Notes under the pieces: model-generated | Databases searched by the model: none | What the model saw: the letters and a program-made list of their open reading frames with translations, nothing else | What the model was told of the DNA's origin: nothing | Shown: in pieces, positions 7,724-17,091 of the stretch | Position numbering within the stretch: position 1 is the stretch's first letter | Layout: every line of letters starts with the position of its first letter | Program-made: the position numbers and the translations under genes | Assembly (NCBI RefSeq): GCF_003369575.1 | Contig: NZ_PIOC01000020.1 | Span: 1-56,959 of the forward strand | Direction of reading: 5' to 3' | Length of the DNA stretch: 56,959 nt | From: Oceanobacillus arenosus | Lineage (GTDB): Bacteria > Bacillota > Bacilli > Bacillales > Amphibacillaceae

Positions 7724-7757
7724 TACAGTATATTTACAATGTTGTAAACATACTGTA
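7724..7757. promoter_or_regulatory. Long palindrome, candidate activator-binding site (UAS) and autoregulatory operator
   Basis: TACAGTATaTTTACAA at 7724-7739 is the inverted repeat of TTGTAAAcATACTGTA at 7742-7757, with one mismatch in 16 positions and a two-base centre. It is about 100-150 bp upstream of the sigma-54 promoter, where enhancer sites of NtrC-type activators lie, and overlaps the predicted transcription start of the activator gene. Binding by the neighbouring protein is inferred. Confidence 0.65.
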
Positions 7758-7789
7758 TAAAAAACATACAGATTACGGGAGGTAGATAT

Positions 7790-9160
7790 ATGTCGAAGTC
7801 CCAGTACTATCTTGAAGCAATATTAGCTACGGAAGATGATGCGATTACAGTTATTAATGCAAAAATGGAGGTAATTTTCTGGAATGATGCAGCAGTAAAA
7901 ACGTACAACATCGCACAATCAGAAATACTCCATAAACCAATTGAGACGTTTTTCCATAATGATGATTTAATGGTGCTAAAGGTGTTGCAAACAAAAGAGA
8001 ACGTGAAGAATATGTATCATCAACCAAGAAAAGATACCCATGTTGTTATTAATGCATCTCCTATTTTTAACGATAAAAATGAATTAATCGGTGCAGTGTC
8101 AATTGAACGAGATATCACGAAAATGGTGAAATTAAATGATAATCTAGTACACACCTCAACAGAATTAAATGAATTACGGCAGAAGCTTATGACAAATAAT
8201 GAAGACACCCCCTTCTCTACATTGAAGGGAAGCAGTCCTGCGTTAAAGCAAACCATTCAAATTGCGAATAAGACGGCGAAGACCCAGGCAACAACACTCA
8301 TCCTTGGTGAAAGTGGTACCGGAAAGGAAATTTGCGCACGTGCTATCCATGAAGCAAGCTTGAAAAGTGATGGCCCGTTTATTCCTATCAATTGTGGCGC
8401 CATACCTAGCGCACTGTTTGAAAGTGAGCTATTCGGTTATGAAGGCGGATCATTCACTGGCGCGGATAAGAATGGGAAGGCAGGGAAAATTGAAATGGCA
8501 GATGGTGGCACTATATTCCTTGATGAGGTTGGTGAACTCCCATTAGATATGCAAGTCAAACTGCTTCATGTTCTCCAGGAAAATGTCGTCTATCGAATTG
8601 GTGATTCCATCGGAAAAAAGATTGATGTTCGTTTTCTGGCCGCCACCAATCAGGATCTGGAACAGCTAATGAAAGAGAAAAAGTTCCGCAATGATTTATT
8701 TTACCGACTTAATGTAGTTCAAATTACGATGCCGCCTTTACGAAATCGGCTTAGTGATATTCAGGAACTAGCAAGCTTCTTCCTCAATCAATTTGCCGTA
8801 AAATATCAAGTAGCACGCCCAGAATTGAATACGGATGCATATCAATTACTCCTTGACTATTATTGGCCAGGAAATGTTCGTGAACTAAGGAATGTAATGG
8901 AGAGAATCATTATTCTCTCAGAATCATCGGTTATTCAGAAGCACGATTTACTGCGATTCTTCCAGCAAAACATACCGGAAGCCGATGATGTATCCAAATC
9001 GATTGAAACGAAAAAACGGCCGCGACAAATGGATCATTTGGAAAAACGACTAATCGAGGAAACACTAATCGAGATGAATGGAAATAAATCTGCTTGTGCA
9101 AGAAAACTAGGAATTTCTAGGATGACACTTTATCATAAAATGGAGAAATATGGTCTGTGA
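7790..9160 (+). CDS. Sigma-54-dependent transcriptional activator (PAS-AAA-Fis), RocR-like, probably of proline catabolism
   Basis: This 456-residue protein has an N-terminal PAS domain (about 5-115), the NtrC-type AAA+ core with Walker A 'GESGTGKE' (about 173-180), 'GSFTGA' loop (about 221), Walker B 'GGTIFLDEVGE', and R-finger region 'FRNDLFYRLNV'. A Fis-type HTH ends the protein ('NKSACARKLGISRMTLYHKM'). The sigma-54 contact loop reads GSFTGA rather than the usual GAFTGA. The PAS domain suggests it senses a small molecule such as proline or P5C. It is divergent from rocA-putB, whose promoter is of the -24/-12 type, so it is the likely activator. ATG follows GGGAGGTAGATAT. Confidence 0.9.
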   Translation: MSKSQYYLEAILATEDDAITVINAKMEVIFWNDAAVKTYNIAQSEILHKPIETFFHNDDLMVLKVLQTKENVKNMYHQPRKDTHVVINASPIFNDKNELIGAVSIERDITKMVKLNDNLVHTSTELNELRQKLMTNNEDTPFSTLKGSSPALKQTIQIANKTAKTQATTLILGESGTGKEICARAIHEASLKSDGPFIPINCGAIPSALFESELFGYEGGSFTGADKNGKAGKIEMADGGTIFLDEVGELPLDMQVKLLHVLQENVVYRIGDSIGKKIDVRFLAATNQDLEQLMKEKKFRNDLFYRLNVVQITMPPLRNRLSDIQELASFFLNQFAVKYQVARPELNTDAYQLLLDYYWPGNVRELRNVMERIIILSESSVIQKHDLLRFFQQNIPEADDVSKSIETKKRPRQMDHLEKRLIEETLIEMNGNKSACARKLGISRMTLYHKMEKYGL

Positions 9161-9162
9161 AT

Positions 9163-9200
9163 ATGCAGCAGGTAACCTGCTGCATCAATATTATTTATTT
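9163..9200. terminator. Terminator after the activator gene
   Basis: ATGCAGCAGG (9163-9172) and CCTGCTGCAT (9176-9185) form a perfect 10-bp stem with a TAA loop. It is followed on the plus strand by an AT-rich stretch ending in TTTATTTTTT. It lies 3 nt after the activator stop and overlaps the end of the converging gene, so it may serve both directions. Confidence 0.65.
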
Positions 9201-9700
9201 TTTAGATCTTCTCGTATTTCAACAATTAATCCGTCAATATCCGAAAGTATTTTTCCGTTTTTCTTTATTGCCCCAACGACATATAAATTCCGGTACATGA
9301 ATTGGTTTTCGGTTCCATCTGCAATTAATGCATTGACTTTCTCTTCGTTCTCTCTTCCTTGTATGCGTGAATCTGTGTAGAGAGCATACACTTTTCGAGA
9401 CGCATTTCCCCTCATCAGTTCCTTCATCGCAATAAACCTACCAATTTCAGCTGCAACTCCCGAATCAATTTCTATTCCATCGATTATAGCAATAAGAATT
9501 TCCGCATCATCTAGATAGGCATTATCACCCTCATAGATCATAACACTATCTGCATACCTCGTTTTATCATTGATTCCTTCATTTTCTTGGGGAACGTATA
9601 AATCTAACTCTGGAATTGCTTCTCTTAAAATCCCAGCAAGATAATTATTAAATAATTGATCTGCTGCTGAAAATAATCCATTTGCTAAATATGCTTTCAT
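9191..9700 (-). CDS. Nucleoside 2-deoxyribosyltransferase family protein
   Basis: This 169-residue protein has the family start 'KAYLANGLFSAAD' (nucleoside-binding Y-L-A/G motif) and 'DDAEILIAIIDGIEIDSGVAAEIG' (about 72-95), where the D-x-G-x-E arrangement includes the catalytic Glu. Such enzymes move deoxyribose between bases; many Bacillus members are annotated only by family. AAAGGTG lies 5 nt before the ATG. It stands alone between the activator terminator and the sbcCD pair, so context does not specify the substrate. Confidence 0.8.
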   Translation of the reverse strand: MKAYLANGLFSAADQLFNNYLAGILREAIPELDLYVPQENEGINDKTRYADSVMIYEGDNAYLDDAEILIAIIDGIEIDSGVAAEIGRFIAMKELMRGNASRKVYALYTDSRIQGRENEEKVNALIADGTENQFMYRNLYVVGAIKKNGKILSDIDGLIVEIREDLKNK

Positions 9701-9769
9701 AACAACACCTTTTCTTTTTTTCTATTCTACTGATTTCTATGATTCTACCATATTCATATGCTTTCATTT

Positions 9770-12700
9770 CTATTTAATAACAAATTTCGCCTGGCTGTAT
9801 CCTTCTTTCGTCTTCTTCACCTCAAGCATTGCTGGAAACATGGATTTCAGTTCGCCAACATGGGAAATGACCCCAATCATTCTCCCCGACTGCTGCAGGT
9901 CAATTAATGCGTCAATTGCCTTCATAAGCGATTCCTCATCCAATGAACCAAATCCCTCATCAATGAACATCGTATCAATGGAAATATTTCCTTGGAAGCT
10001 CTGGATTACATCCGACATCCCCAGCGCAAGGGAAAGAGAGGCATTAAACTTTTCTCCACCCGATAAGGTCTTCACATCACGTGCCTGTCCTGTATAAGAA
10101 TCATAGACATCCAGTGCCAGCCCACTCTGTTTCCCATGGGTTTCTTGACGATCACTACGTATCAAATAAAATTGCCCATTTGATAGTCGACGCAAGCGAC
10201 CATTCGCGGCATCAATAATTTGTTCCAAATACTCAATTTGCAAATACCGCTCAAACGAAAGCTTCTGGCTATTTTGCCCTCGAACGACATCATATAAATC
10301 CGATATCGTTGCAAGCTGCTTTTCTTCCTCTTCCACATTCCGCTGTGATTTTAATATATTTTCCTTAAGCTTAAAGGCTTCTTGTTTATTTTCCTTTGAT
10401 AAATTCAATTGCTGTAATGCATGCTCATATGCCTGTTTCAAATCTACTAATTCCTTTTGGAGCAACGTTAAATCAATCCTGTTCTTCTCCTTCAGTGCCA
10501 TTTTTAATTCATTCACCTGGTGAGTCAAGGTTGAGAGCTGTTGGTTAAATTGTTTTATTGCATCCTTCCATTTTTGCTGTTCTTCCTCTGAATGCTTGGC
10601 TTTCTCGTACGCTTCCACCGATTCAAATTTAGCGTTGATTAATGCTTCCTTAAACTGGTTTTCGGATCGTTCACGTTTTTCCTTTGTAGCTTGTAATTGC
10701 TTCATTGCATGGGATAAATTAGCTACTACTCGAACCTGTTCTTCATTTGCTTTTTGGTAATTGGTCTCTGCATCATCCCAAGCCTTTTGCATTGCTAATT
10801 TAAGGGCATGCTTTTCATTGATTTGTTTTTCTAATTCCGTTAAAATTCTTACCTCTTCAGGGATTTTCTTTATTCTATCTTCATATAAAGCAATATCCGT
10901 TTTATAAGATGTTTTTATCTCATAGTATAATTTTTCAATTTTGTCTTTCTGGGGCTCTAACTGTTTTATTTCCAATGATAATTTCTCTTGGGTTTCTTTA
11001 ATCCGTTTGAGTTCGTCGCGAAGTTTAATTAATTGCTTTTCTTCCTCACCTAATCGTTTTCCATCCAATGTTAGCTGCTCAATATTAGCTGTTACACCCT
11101 GTATCGAAATATTAAATGACCGAACCTCTTGTTCCTTCTCCTCAAGCTGTGACTGATTTGCTCGTAGCCCTACGATAGCATCACGGTAGACACGGTCGTT
11201 ATTATCTAACTCCTGCTTCAATGCGTCTAGTTGTTCCCTAGTCACCATGTCCGCTACTGTAACTGCTTTATTTGGGTGTTCCAAGCTTCCACAGACAGGG
11301 CATGCCTCACCATGATGCAGATGTCCCGCCAATACGATTGCCTGATTATTTAACCATGAAGCTTCTGCCTGCTGATAAGATGCTTTGCTTTGTTCATAAA
11401 TTACTTTATTTGTTTGAACATCTTTCTCATACTTATCTTGCGCTTTCATCAGCTTATGGTATGTCATCAATACTTTTACCTTTTCACGCATCGCTTGTAA
11501 TATTTGTTGTTTCTCGGGTAATTGACCGACCGCCTCATCATCCGCTTTAATTTTTTCTTGATATAGTTCCATTTGATTCCGTTTTTCTTGTAGCACTTCT
11601 TTTGCTCTATTCAAATCGTTTAAGGCTTGCTTCCCTTTATGTTCAAGTGTTTGTAAATGTTTTTTTTGATAGTCTATTTCTTTTACAACTGGTAAATGAT
11701 CATTTAATTGCTCTAATTGCTTACTAACCGCTTCTCGTTTTCCCTGGTTATTGGCTTCTACTTTGTACTGTTCCTCTGCTTTCACAAGATGATGCGCCGC
11801 TTTTTCCTTCGATTCCTCTACTATTGCTAGATCTCTTTTGTTTGCCTTTTCTTCGGTCCGCCATTCTTCCAGCTGTTTTTCAAAAATCTCAATTTTATTT
11901 GCACGTTCTGCCGCTTCTAGCTGTTCCTCTCTCTTAGCAATATGCGGAATCTGCGCTTGCTGCTCCTTTAGTTGGTCCTCTTTATGATCCAATTCGGCGA
12001 AACGCTCATTTATTGCTTTCGCTTGATAGAAAGCTGTTTGTTTCTTATCATGTGAACGATAAGCATCTTCGTATTTTCGTTGATCATGCACCATTTTTTC
12101 AAGATAAAATTGAACTTCTTCCTTTAGTGCAGCAACGACTTGATTAACATTATAATATTCCGAGGTCAACACATGAAATAAGGATGATTCTGCGCGACTC
12201 GGCAGAACACTCATGATACTTTGGATATAATGATCTCTGATTTGCTGCATTTTATTAAAGTCCTGTTCGACCGTATTCTTTTTCTTTCTTAACAACTCAT
12301 TCAACTGTTGATAATTCTCTGTTTTAAATAATCTTCTTAAAATGGCTTCTTTATTTTCTGTTTTCGAGGTTAGTAATTTCCGAAACTCTCCCTGTGGCAG
12401 CATAACGATCTGTTTAAATTGATCCTGTGTGAGGCCAATGATGTCTTCTATTTTCTTATCAATTTCGGAAACGATTTGCCGATCAACACATGGAACTTCG
12501 CTTCCATCTCGTTTTTCAAAGAATTCATAACGCTCCCCTGTTTTCGACTTATTCCCTTGCTTCACATGTCCCAATTGCCGAAGTACACGATATACCTTGC
12601 CACTTAATGCAAACTCTAGTTCAACAGCGGTATTCGTATTATCATCTGCAAAATCACTTCGGAGCATCCGATTATCTTCACGATCCGAACCACTTGCACT

Positions 12701-12862
12701 ACCATATAAAGCGAAGCAGATTGCATCGAATATCGTTGTTTTACCTGCTCCAGTATTTCCAGAAATAACGAATAATTTATTCTCTCGCAGCTCGGTAAAG
12801 TCAATCGTTTCTGTATATTTATACGGACCAAATGCCGTCATTGTTAATTTTAATGGCTTCAT
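9770..12862 (-). CDS. sbcC: Nuclease SbcCD ATPase subunit SbcC
   Basis: This 1030-residue SMC/Rad50-like ATPase has Walker A 'GNTGAGKTTIFDAICFALYG' (about 36-55), two long coiled-coil arms, a zinc hook 'CPVCGS' near residue 520, an ABC signature 'LSGGEKFNASL' (about 930) and Walker B 'MFIDEGFGSLD'. With SbcD it forms the complex that cuts hairpins and processes double-strand ends in the cytoplasm. AAAGGAG precedes the ATG. It is 71 nt downstream of sbcD on the same strand. The length is slightly below the B. subtilis protein (about 1130), with the arms the likely variable part. Confidence 0.95.
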   Translation of the reverse strand: MKPLKLTMTAFGPYKYTETIDFTELRENKLFVISGNTGAGKTTIFDAICFALYGSASGSDREDNRMLRSDFADDNTNTAVELEFALSGKVYRVLRQLGHVKQGNKSKTGERYEFFEKRDGSEVPCVDRQIVSEIDKKIEDIIGLTQDQFKQIVMLPQGEFRKLLTSKTENKEAILRRLFKTENYQQLNELLRKKKNTVEQDFNKMQQIRDHYIQSIMSVLPSRAESSLFHVLTSEYYNVNQVVAALKEEVQFYLEKMVHDQRKYEDAYRSHDKKQTAFYQAKAINERFAELDHKEDQLKEQQAQIPHIAKREEQLEAAERANKIEIFEKQLEEWRTEEKANKRDLAIVEESKEKAAHHLVKAEEQYKVEANNQGKREAVSKQLEQLNDHLPVVKEIDYQKKHLQTLEHKGKQALNDLNRAKEVLQEKRNQMELYQEKIKADDEAVGQLPEKQQILQAMREKVKVLMTYHKLMKAQDKYEKDVQTNKVIYEQSKASYQQAEASWLNNQAIVLAGHLHHGEACPVCGSLEHPNKAVTVADMVTREQLDALKQELDNNDRVYRDAIVGLRANQSQLEEKEQEVRSFNISIQGVTANIEQLTLDGKRLGEEEKQLIKLRDELKRIKETQEKLSLEIKQLEPQKDKIEKLYYEIKTSYKTDIALYEDRIKKIPEEVRILTELEKQINEKHALKLAMQKAWDDAETNYQKANEEQVRVVANLSHAMKQLQATKEKRERSENQFKEALINAKFESVEAYEKAKHSEEEQQKWKDAIKQFNQQLSTLTHQVNELKMALKEKNRIDLTLLQKELVDLKQAYEHALQQLNLSKENKQEAFKLKENILKSQRNVEEEEKQLATISDLYDVVRGQNSQKLSFERYLQIEYLEQIIDAANGRLRRLSNGQFYLIRSDRQETHGKQSGLALDVYDSYTGQARDVKTLSGGEKFNASLSLALGMSDVIQSFQGNISIDTMFIDEGFGSLDEESLMKAIDALIDLQQSGRMIGVISHVGELKSMFPAMLEVKKTKEGYSQAKFVIK

Positions 12863-12933
12863 CTAGATTCTCCTTTCAATTCCAATTCATGCTACATAAG
12901 TGCACCGAAAGACCTGGTTAAACCTTTTGTTTT

Positions 12934-14124
12934 CTAAGAAATCACTTCTGTTTGTTTTACATTTCCACTTGTTTCGTTCTCCTCTTTTAAAAGTTCATTA
13001 AGTGCTTCATTAAATATTTCTTCGGTTTCCTCACTTGCCTCCGCACCTTTTACTTCCTTATAAAATGCTTTGAAAAGATCGAGATCACTCAGCTTGCTTC
13101 GATTCTCTGAAGCGTTTCCCACGGAATTCTTCGTCGTGAATGAATAGTTTTTGCGTTCGACATGCATTGCGTTAGGATATACAGACCGAACCTTCTCCAT
13201 CGGTGAAAGAACAGGGGCCTCGTCCAATAATTTAATAAATACATAATCCTCATTAATTGGTTGCTTCAATAGATCATCTAGTGTTGCTTCAACCGTCCGC
13301 ATATCTCGTTCCGGAGTGAGCAGACGTTTTTCAATGGACACATTCCCGTCCCCATCTAGCTCAACAACATGGAAGCCTTTTTTATGATTTTCTTCGGAAA
13401 TGGAATATTTTAAAATCGAACCAGAATAACGAATCTTCTCCGCCAATACATGATGTGCCTGGTGTAAATGACCAAGGGCTGTATAATGGAAAGGTTTGAA
13501 AAGATGGGCATCAACATATTCCGCACCACCTATTGATAGCGGACGTTCGGAATCACTTGTATTCTCCTCCACCTCACCAAATGGTGTGACAAATGCATGT
13601 CCAACATATACATGGCGGCTAGCTGGATCCATCTCCTTCTGAATTTGCTGTACAATCGCCTTTGCCGCATCATTATGGGTATGAATCGCCTCATCGCCTA
13701 ACACAATCCGCACAACACTCGGATCACAAAATGGTACAAGGTGAAATTGTACCGGACCGAATGCATCTTGTAATGTAATTGGTTCCAATTCTTCAGAGAA
13801 ATTCCCGACAATATGTAGCCCGTTTTTCTTCATGATACTACTGCCGAAATTTAATCTTCCGGGACTATCATGGTTACCAGCAACTGCTAATACCGGCGTT
13901 TGCAAATCAATAACAATTCTTTCGAGCACCATATCCAATAAATGGACCGCATCTGTCGGTGGAACGGCACGATCATATAAATCACCTGCTATAATCACTG
14001 CGTCAGGCTTCTCTTCTTTAATCCTGTCGATGAATTGTTCTAATATATAATGTTGGTCCTCTGTCATGTATACACCTTGTACTAACTTTCCTAAATGCCA
14101 ATCGGCTGTATGGAAAAATTTCAT
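12934..14124 (-). CDS. sbcD: Nuclease SbcCD exonuclease subunit SbcD
   Basis: This 396-residue metallophosphoesterase starts MKFFHTADWHLGK, giving the D-x-H motif. It then shows 'IIAGDLYDRAVP' (GDxxD), 'AVAGNHDSPGRL' (GNHD), and 'YTALGHLHQAH' (GHxH). It provides the Mn-dependent nuclease activity of SbcCD. The frame is open to 14163, but the ATG at 14124 has AAAGGAG 8 nt upstream and fits the family start. It lies directly upstream of sbcC, forming the usual sbcDC operon. Confidence 0.95.
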   Translation of the reverse strand: MKFFHTADWHLGKLVQGVYMTEDQHYILEQFIDRIKEEKPDAVIIAGDLYDRAVPPTDAVHLLDMVLERIVIDLQTPVLAVAGNHDSPGRLNFGSSIMKKNGLHIVGNFSEELEPITLQDAFGPVQFHLVPFCDPSVVRIVLGDEAIHTHNDAAKAIVQQIQKEMDPASRHVYVGHAFVTPFGEVEENTSDSERPLSIGGAEYVDAHLFKPFHYTALGHLHQAHHVLAEKIRYSGSILKYSISEENHKKGFHVVELDGDGNVSIEKRLLTPERDMRTVEATLDDLLKQPINEDYVFIKLLDEAPVLSPMEKVRSVYPNAMHVERKNYSFTTKNSVGNASENRSKLSDLDLFKAFYKEVKGAEASEETEEIFNEALNELLKEENETSGNVKQTEVIS

Positions 14125-14641
14125 GAATCCTTCTCCTTTCAATTCAACTATTATAATAAACAATTATTTTCGTTTAGAAGGGCATTTTAAATTTTAAATG
14201 TTAATCTAATCCTATTCTAACATGTTGTACGTCCTATCGATTAGTTAATTACAGTCAGCGTGCTATATTTCAGAGCGATATTCTTAAAAACACGTATCAC
14301 CTTATGTTAGTTCCTACTTTATCTAACTAGCAACAATCAATAAAGTATCCTTCTTTTTTCAAGATAACTGATAAGCAATCTTTAGTCAAAAAGGCAAAAT
14401 TGACTTTTGTGGTGGATATTTTTTCGAAAACAGATAAATGTTTATCCAAAATTTCATTTTGAGTGAGGTTTTGCGATTTTATCATCGATCATTGATCGAA
14501 ACAATTATTATTCATTAATTGAAACTTCTTTCAGTTGGGGTCTTATTCCCTGTTATATGTGGGATAACTTTCCGCAGATGTATAGGACATGCCCTATCTC
14601 CATACATATAGAGGGAATGCAATTAATGGAAGGAGGATATT
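14125..14641. other. Non-coding gap between sbcD and cotJA
   Basis: This AT-rich gap of about 517 bp has no convincing gene on either strand. The only feature I can support is the SigE-like promoter just before cotJA. The part next to sbcD should hold the sbcDC promoter on the minus strand, but I see no clear hexamers. Confidence 0.5.
14578..14608 (+). promoter_or_regulatory. Candidate sigma-E (mother-cell) promoter of cotJABC
   Basis: CATACATA at 14601-14608 matches the SigE -10 (CATACANT) well; ATGTATA at 14578-14584 is a weaker -35 at about 16 nt. cotJ is SigE-controlled in B. subtilis, which supports the reading. The distance to the cotJA ATG is about 34 nt. Confidence 0.5.
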
Positions 14642-14869
14642 ATGTCTACCAACTTTAAGTACTGGGAGCCTTATATTAGCCCCTTTGATCCATGTCCACC
14701 AATCCGAGTCAAAGTCTACTCCACTCCCCCGAACCTTTACATGACCTTTCAACCAACGGGGATGAGGCAATATAAAACTGCTAAAGAAGCATTGCAACAT
14801 GGAACACTATGGCCTGAGCTCTTCAGTCCTTATCCAGATTCACCAAAAAGGGGGGAGCTGGATGGCTAA
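14642..14869 (+). CDS. cotJA: Spore coat protein CotJA
   Basis: This 75-residue protein is rich in Pro and Tyr ('YWEPYISPFDPCPPIRVK', 'TPPNLYMTFQPTG', 'YKTAKEALQHGTLWPELFSPY'), matching the CotJA family as remembered. It is needed with CotJC for assembly into the spore coat. GGAAGGAGG precedes the ATG at about 7 nt. The end overlaps cotJB by 8 nt, so translation is coupled. It is the first gene of a three-gene sporulation operon. Confidence 0.93.
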   Translation: MSTNFKYWEPYISPFDPCPPIRVKVYSTPPNLYMTFQPTGMRQYKTAKEALQHGTLWPELFSPYPDSPKRGELDG

Positions 14870-15125
14870 GCAAGTTCCTAAAGAATATTATCAGCTACTG
14901 CAAGAGATCCAGGAGGTTGATTTCGTCTTAGTGGAGTTAAATCTATATTTAGATACCCATCCAGATGATTACGATGCCATTGAACAATTTAATAATTATT
15001 CACAAACAAGCAGGGAACTAAAAAATAATTTTGAACAGCAATTTGGTCCCTTAATGGGATTCGGGGCGAGCTACTCGAATTATCCATTCAATTGGGGGAA
15101 CACGCCATGGCCATGGCAAGTATAA
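14862..15125 (+). CDS. cotJB: Spore coat protein CotJB
   Basis: This 87-residue protein starts MAKQVPKEYYQLLQEIQ and contains 'DFVLVELNLYLDTHPDD', the usual CotJB core. It ends in an aromatic, Pro-rich tail with several Trp. ATG 14862 follows GGGGGAG closely and overlaps the cotJA stop; an ATG further upstream at 14799 lies inside cotJA without a ribosome site. It acts in the coat together with CotJA and CotJC; its biochemical role is unknown. Confidence 0.93.
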   Translation: MAKQVPKEYYQLLQEIQEVDFVLVELNLYLDTHPDDYDAIEQFNNYSQTSRELKNNFEQQFGPLMGFGASYSNYPFNWGNTPWPWQV

Positions 15126-15152
15126 CATCTAGCTTGATGGGAGGAGAATCGT

Positions 15153-15722
15153 TTGTGGTATTACGAAAAAAAGCTCCAATATCCTGTAAAAGTAACCGAA
15201 TGTAATCCAATGCTGGCGAAGTTTTTAATCGAGCAATACGGTGGAGCCGATGGGGAATTATCTGCGGCATTACGTTACTTAAATCAACGTTATACGATTC
15301 CGGATAAAGTGATTGGTCTCTTGACCGATATCGGAACAGAAGAGTTTGCACATCTTGAGATGATTGCTACGATGGTATACAAGCTTACAAAAGACGCATC
15401 GCCAGAACAAATGAAGGCGGCTGGTCTCGGGGCACATTATGCAAGCCATGAAAGAGCACTCTACTATGAAAATGCAGGCGGGTCACCATGGACTGCCACT
15501 TATATTACTGCAAAGGGCGATCCAATTGCCGATTTATATGAGGATATTGCCGCTGAAGAGAAAGCACGCGCGACTTATCAGTGGATTATTAATCTTTCGG
15601 ATGATCCTGATCTAAATGATAGTTTAAAGTTCTTACGTGAAAGGGAAATTATCCATTCCCTAAGATTTCAGGAAGCAGTTGAAATTTTAAAAGAAGAACG
15701 AGATAGCAAGAAGATATATTAA
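15153..15722 (+). CDS. cotJC: Spore coat protein CotJC, manganese-catalase family
   Basis: This 189-residue protein starts at TTG, giving (M)WYYEKKLQYPVKV, after GGGAGGAG 6 nt upstream. It is very close to B. subtilis CotJC as remembered. The ferritin-like dimanganese-site motifs are visible: Glu in 'DGELSAALRYL', 'ExxH' in 'GTEEFAHLEMI', Glu in 'EEKARATYQWI' and 'EIIHSLRFQEA'. The family includes Mn catalases, so a role in protecting the coat from peroxide is plausible. It ends the operon; a strong terminator follows. Confidence 0.95.
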   Translation: MWYYEKKLQYPVKVTECNPMLAKFLIEQYGGADGELSAALRYLNQRYTIPDKVIGLLTDIGTEEFAHLEMIATMVYKLTKDASPEQMKAAGLGAHYASHERALYYENAGGSPWTATYITAKGDPIADLYEDIAAEEKARATYQWIINLSDDPDLNDSLKFLREREIIHSLRFQEAVEILKEERDSKKIY

Positions 15723-15742
15723 TTGGAGAAAAATAATTAGAA

Positions 15743-15780
15743 AAAGAAATACTAACCTACAAATCGGTTAGTATTTCTTT
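15743..15780. terminator. Bidirectional terminator between cotJC and the ArAE exporter gene
   Basis: AAAGAAATACTAACC (15743-15757) is the exact inverted repeat of GGTTAGTATTTCTTT (15766-15780), with an 8-nt loop. A and T runs flank it on both sides, so it can end both converging transcripts. Confidence 0.85.
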
Positions 15781-15781
15781 G

Positions 15782-16831
15782 TTATTCCTTGCTCTCTTTC
15801 GCCTCTTTTATCCTTACGAGTCTTTCCAATTTATCAAGCTCGAAGAATAGTTCAACAATACTATTAGCGATAGGGAAAACAAAGGTCCATTTATCAAATT
15901 CGGAGCCCTGTAGCTCTTCAATCAGATTGTTGATTGTTACTTGCATTGCCGCCTTCGTTTCTTTTTGTAAATCTTTATCTAAGATAATTTTATTTTCATA
16001 TAAGAGGACAATATTTTCACTATAATTATTAATTTCTTTTACTAGTTTTTTTATTAAAAATGCTTTATGACTCTGAATTGCCTCTAACTCTTTAATATTC
16101 TTCTCAAGTTCTCGAATCAATGTTTGCTTTTTAATTAATACTTGGATCATATGCTTATAAATGATTACATTTCTTAAAAAGCTTAGCTTATTTTTGATAA
16201 TCAGACTGTTACGCTCATCTGAAATGATTTCATAATAATCCTTTGCATCGTTAATTAATTTCTCGATTTGCCGATCTTCTTCCTTCATTTGTGGCACATT
16301 CATCGTTTCATTTGGAATGACACGCAATAAGAAGTTCGTTTTCTCGCTTGCCTTTTTAATGATTCTAAATAAGTTTTTCTGATGGTCTGGCGGAAATACG
16401 AGTACATTCGTAATTAATGCGGAAAGTACCCCAATCGTTACCAGAGATAACCGTTGAACAATATAGAGGAAGCTAATTCCATCACCATTTGCAAGCATTA
16501 ACGTTACAATTGTCAAAACGGTCAAACTGACGGTTTTATGCAAGCCAAGCTTGATATTGATTGCGATGGAAATAATTACAACCGTCCCTACCGAAAGCGG
16601 ATGATTTCCAAGAAGCAGCGTACCAAGGATTGCAAATACGGATCCAACACTATTTGAAATAACAACTTCTTTAAGGTAGTCAAAAGTGCGCATAATTGAA
16701 GGCTGCATTGCTAGCACCGCAGCAATCGCCGCTACTAGTTCTAAATTCAGCCCTAGCATCCCTGTAATAATTAATGTCAATGTAACTGCAAGGCCCGTTT
16801 TTACCATACGCGGACCGATATTGAATTCCAT
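15782..16831 (-). CDS. Aromatic-acid exporter family membrane protein (ArAE_1/YqjA-like)
   Basis: This protein of about 349 residues has an N-terminal membrane half with roughly five to six hydrophobic segments ('TGLAVTLTLIITGML', 'LVAAIAAVLAMQPSIMRT', 'VGTVVIISIAINIKLGL', 'LVTIGVLSALITNVLVFPP'). The cytosolic helical C-terminal half is rich in Lys/Glu, the layout of ArAE_1 proteins such as B. subtilis YqjA. ATG 16831 has AGAGGTG at 6 nt; the upstream GTG 16840 overlaps that ribosome site and is unlikely. Substrate unknown. It stands alone, converging on cotJC. Confidence 0.8.
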   Translation of the reverse strand: MEFNIGPRMVKTGLAVTLTLIITGMLGLNLELVAAIAAVLAMQPSIMRTFDYLKEVVISNSVGSVFAILGTLLLGNHPLSVGTVVIISIAINIKLGLHKTVSLTVLTIVTLMLANGDGISFLYIVQRLSLVTIGVLSALITNVLVFPPDHQKNLFRIIKKASEKTNFLLRVIPNETMNVPQMKEEDRQIEKLINDAKDYYEIISDERNSLIIKNKLSFLRNVIIYKHMIQVLIKKQTLIRELEKNIKELEAIQSHKAFLIKKLVKEINNYSENIVLLYENKIILDKDLQKETKAAMQVTINNLIEELQGSEFDKWTFVFPIANSIVELFFELDKLERLVRIKEAKESKE

Positions 16832-17091
16832 TTTTTGCACCTCTAATAGTTAATAAGTAAATCAAAGCTCCTATAACGATATGTTGAAGCCCTTCTTTAT
16901 ATTCTTAACGCCATTGTTTTTCATACAAACCTATTATAGTTATAACCCCAATGCATTTCAATCTAAATATTTCAGGAAACTTATCTTTTCGAAGGCTGGG
17001 TGTCGCGGAATTATGGAAGTCCCACTCACAGCTAGCGTGTCCTAACTTATCACGAGAATTGAACCAAGTAAAATATGTTTCTTCAAAGTAA

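Noticed and set aside
12490..12866. Several overlapping frames opposite the start of sbcC
   Set aside because: The sbcC reading has Walker A and a perfect ribosome site; the others are shadows.
16980..17065. GC-richer stretch with short repeats between the ArAE gene and mvaS
   Set aside because: It recalls a dispersed repeat, but I found no second copy in the window and no coding capacity.
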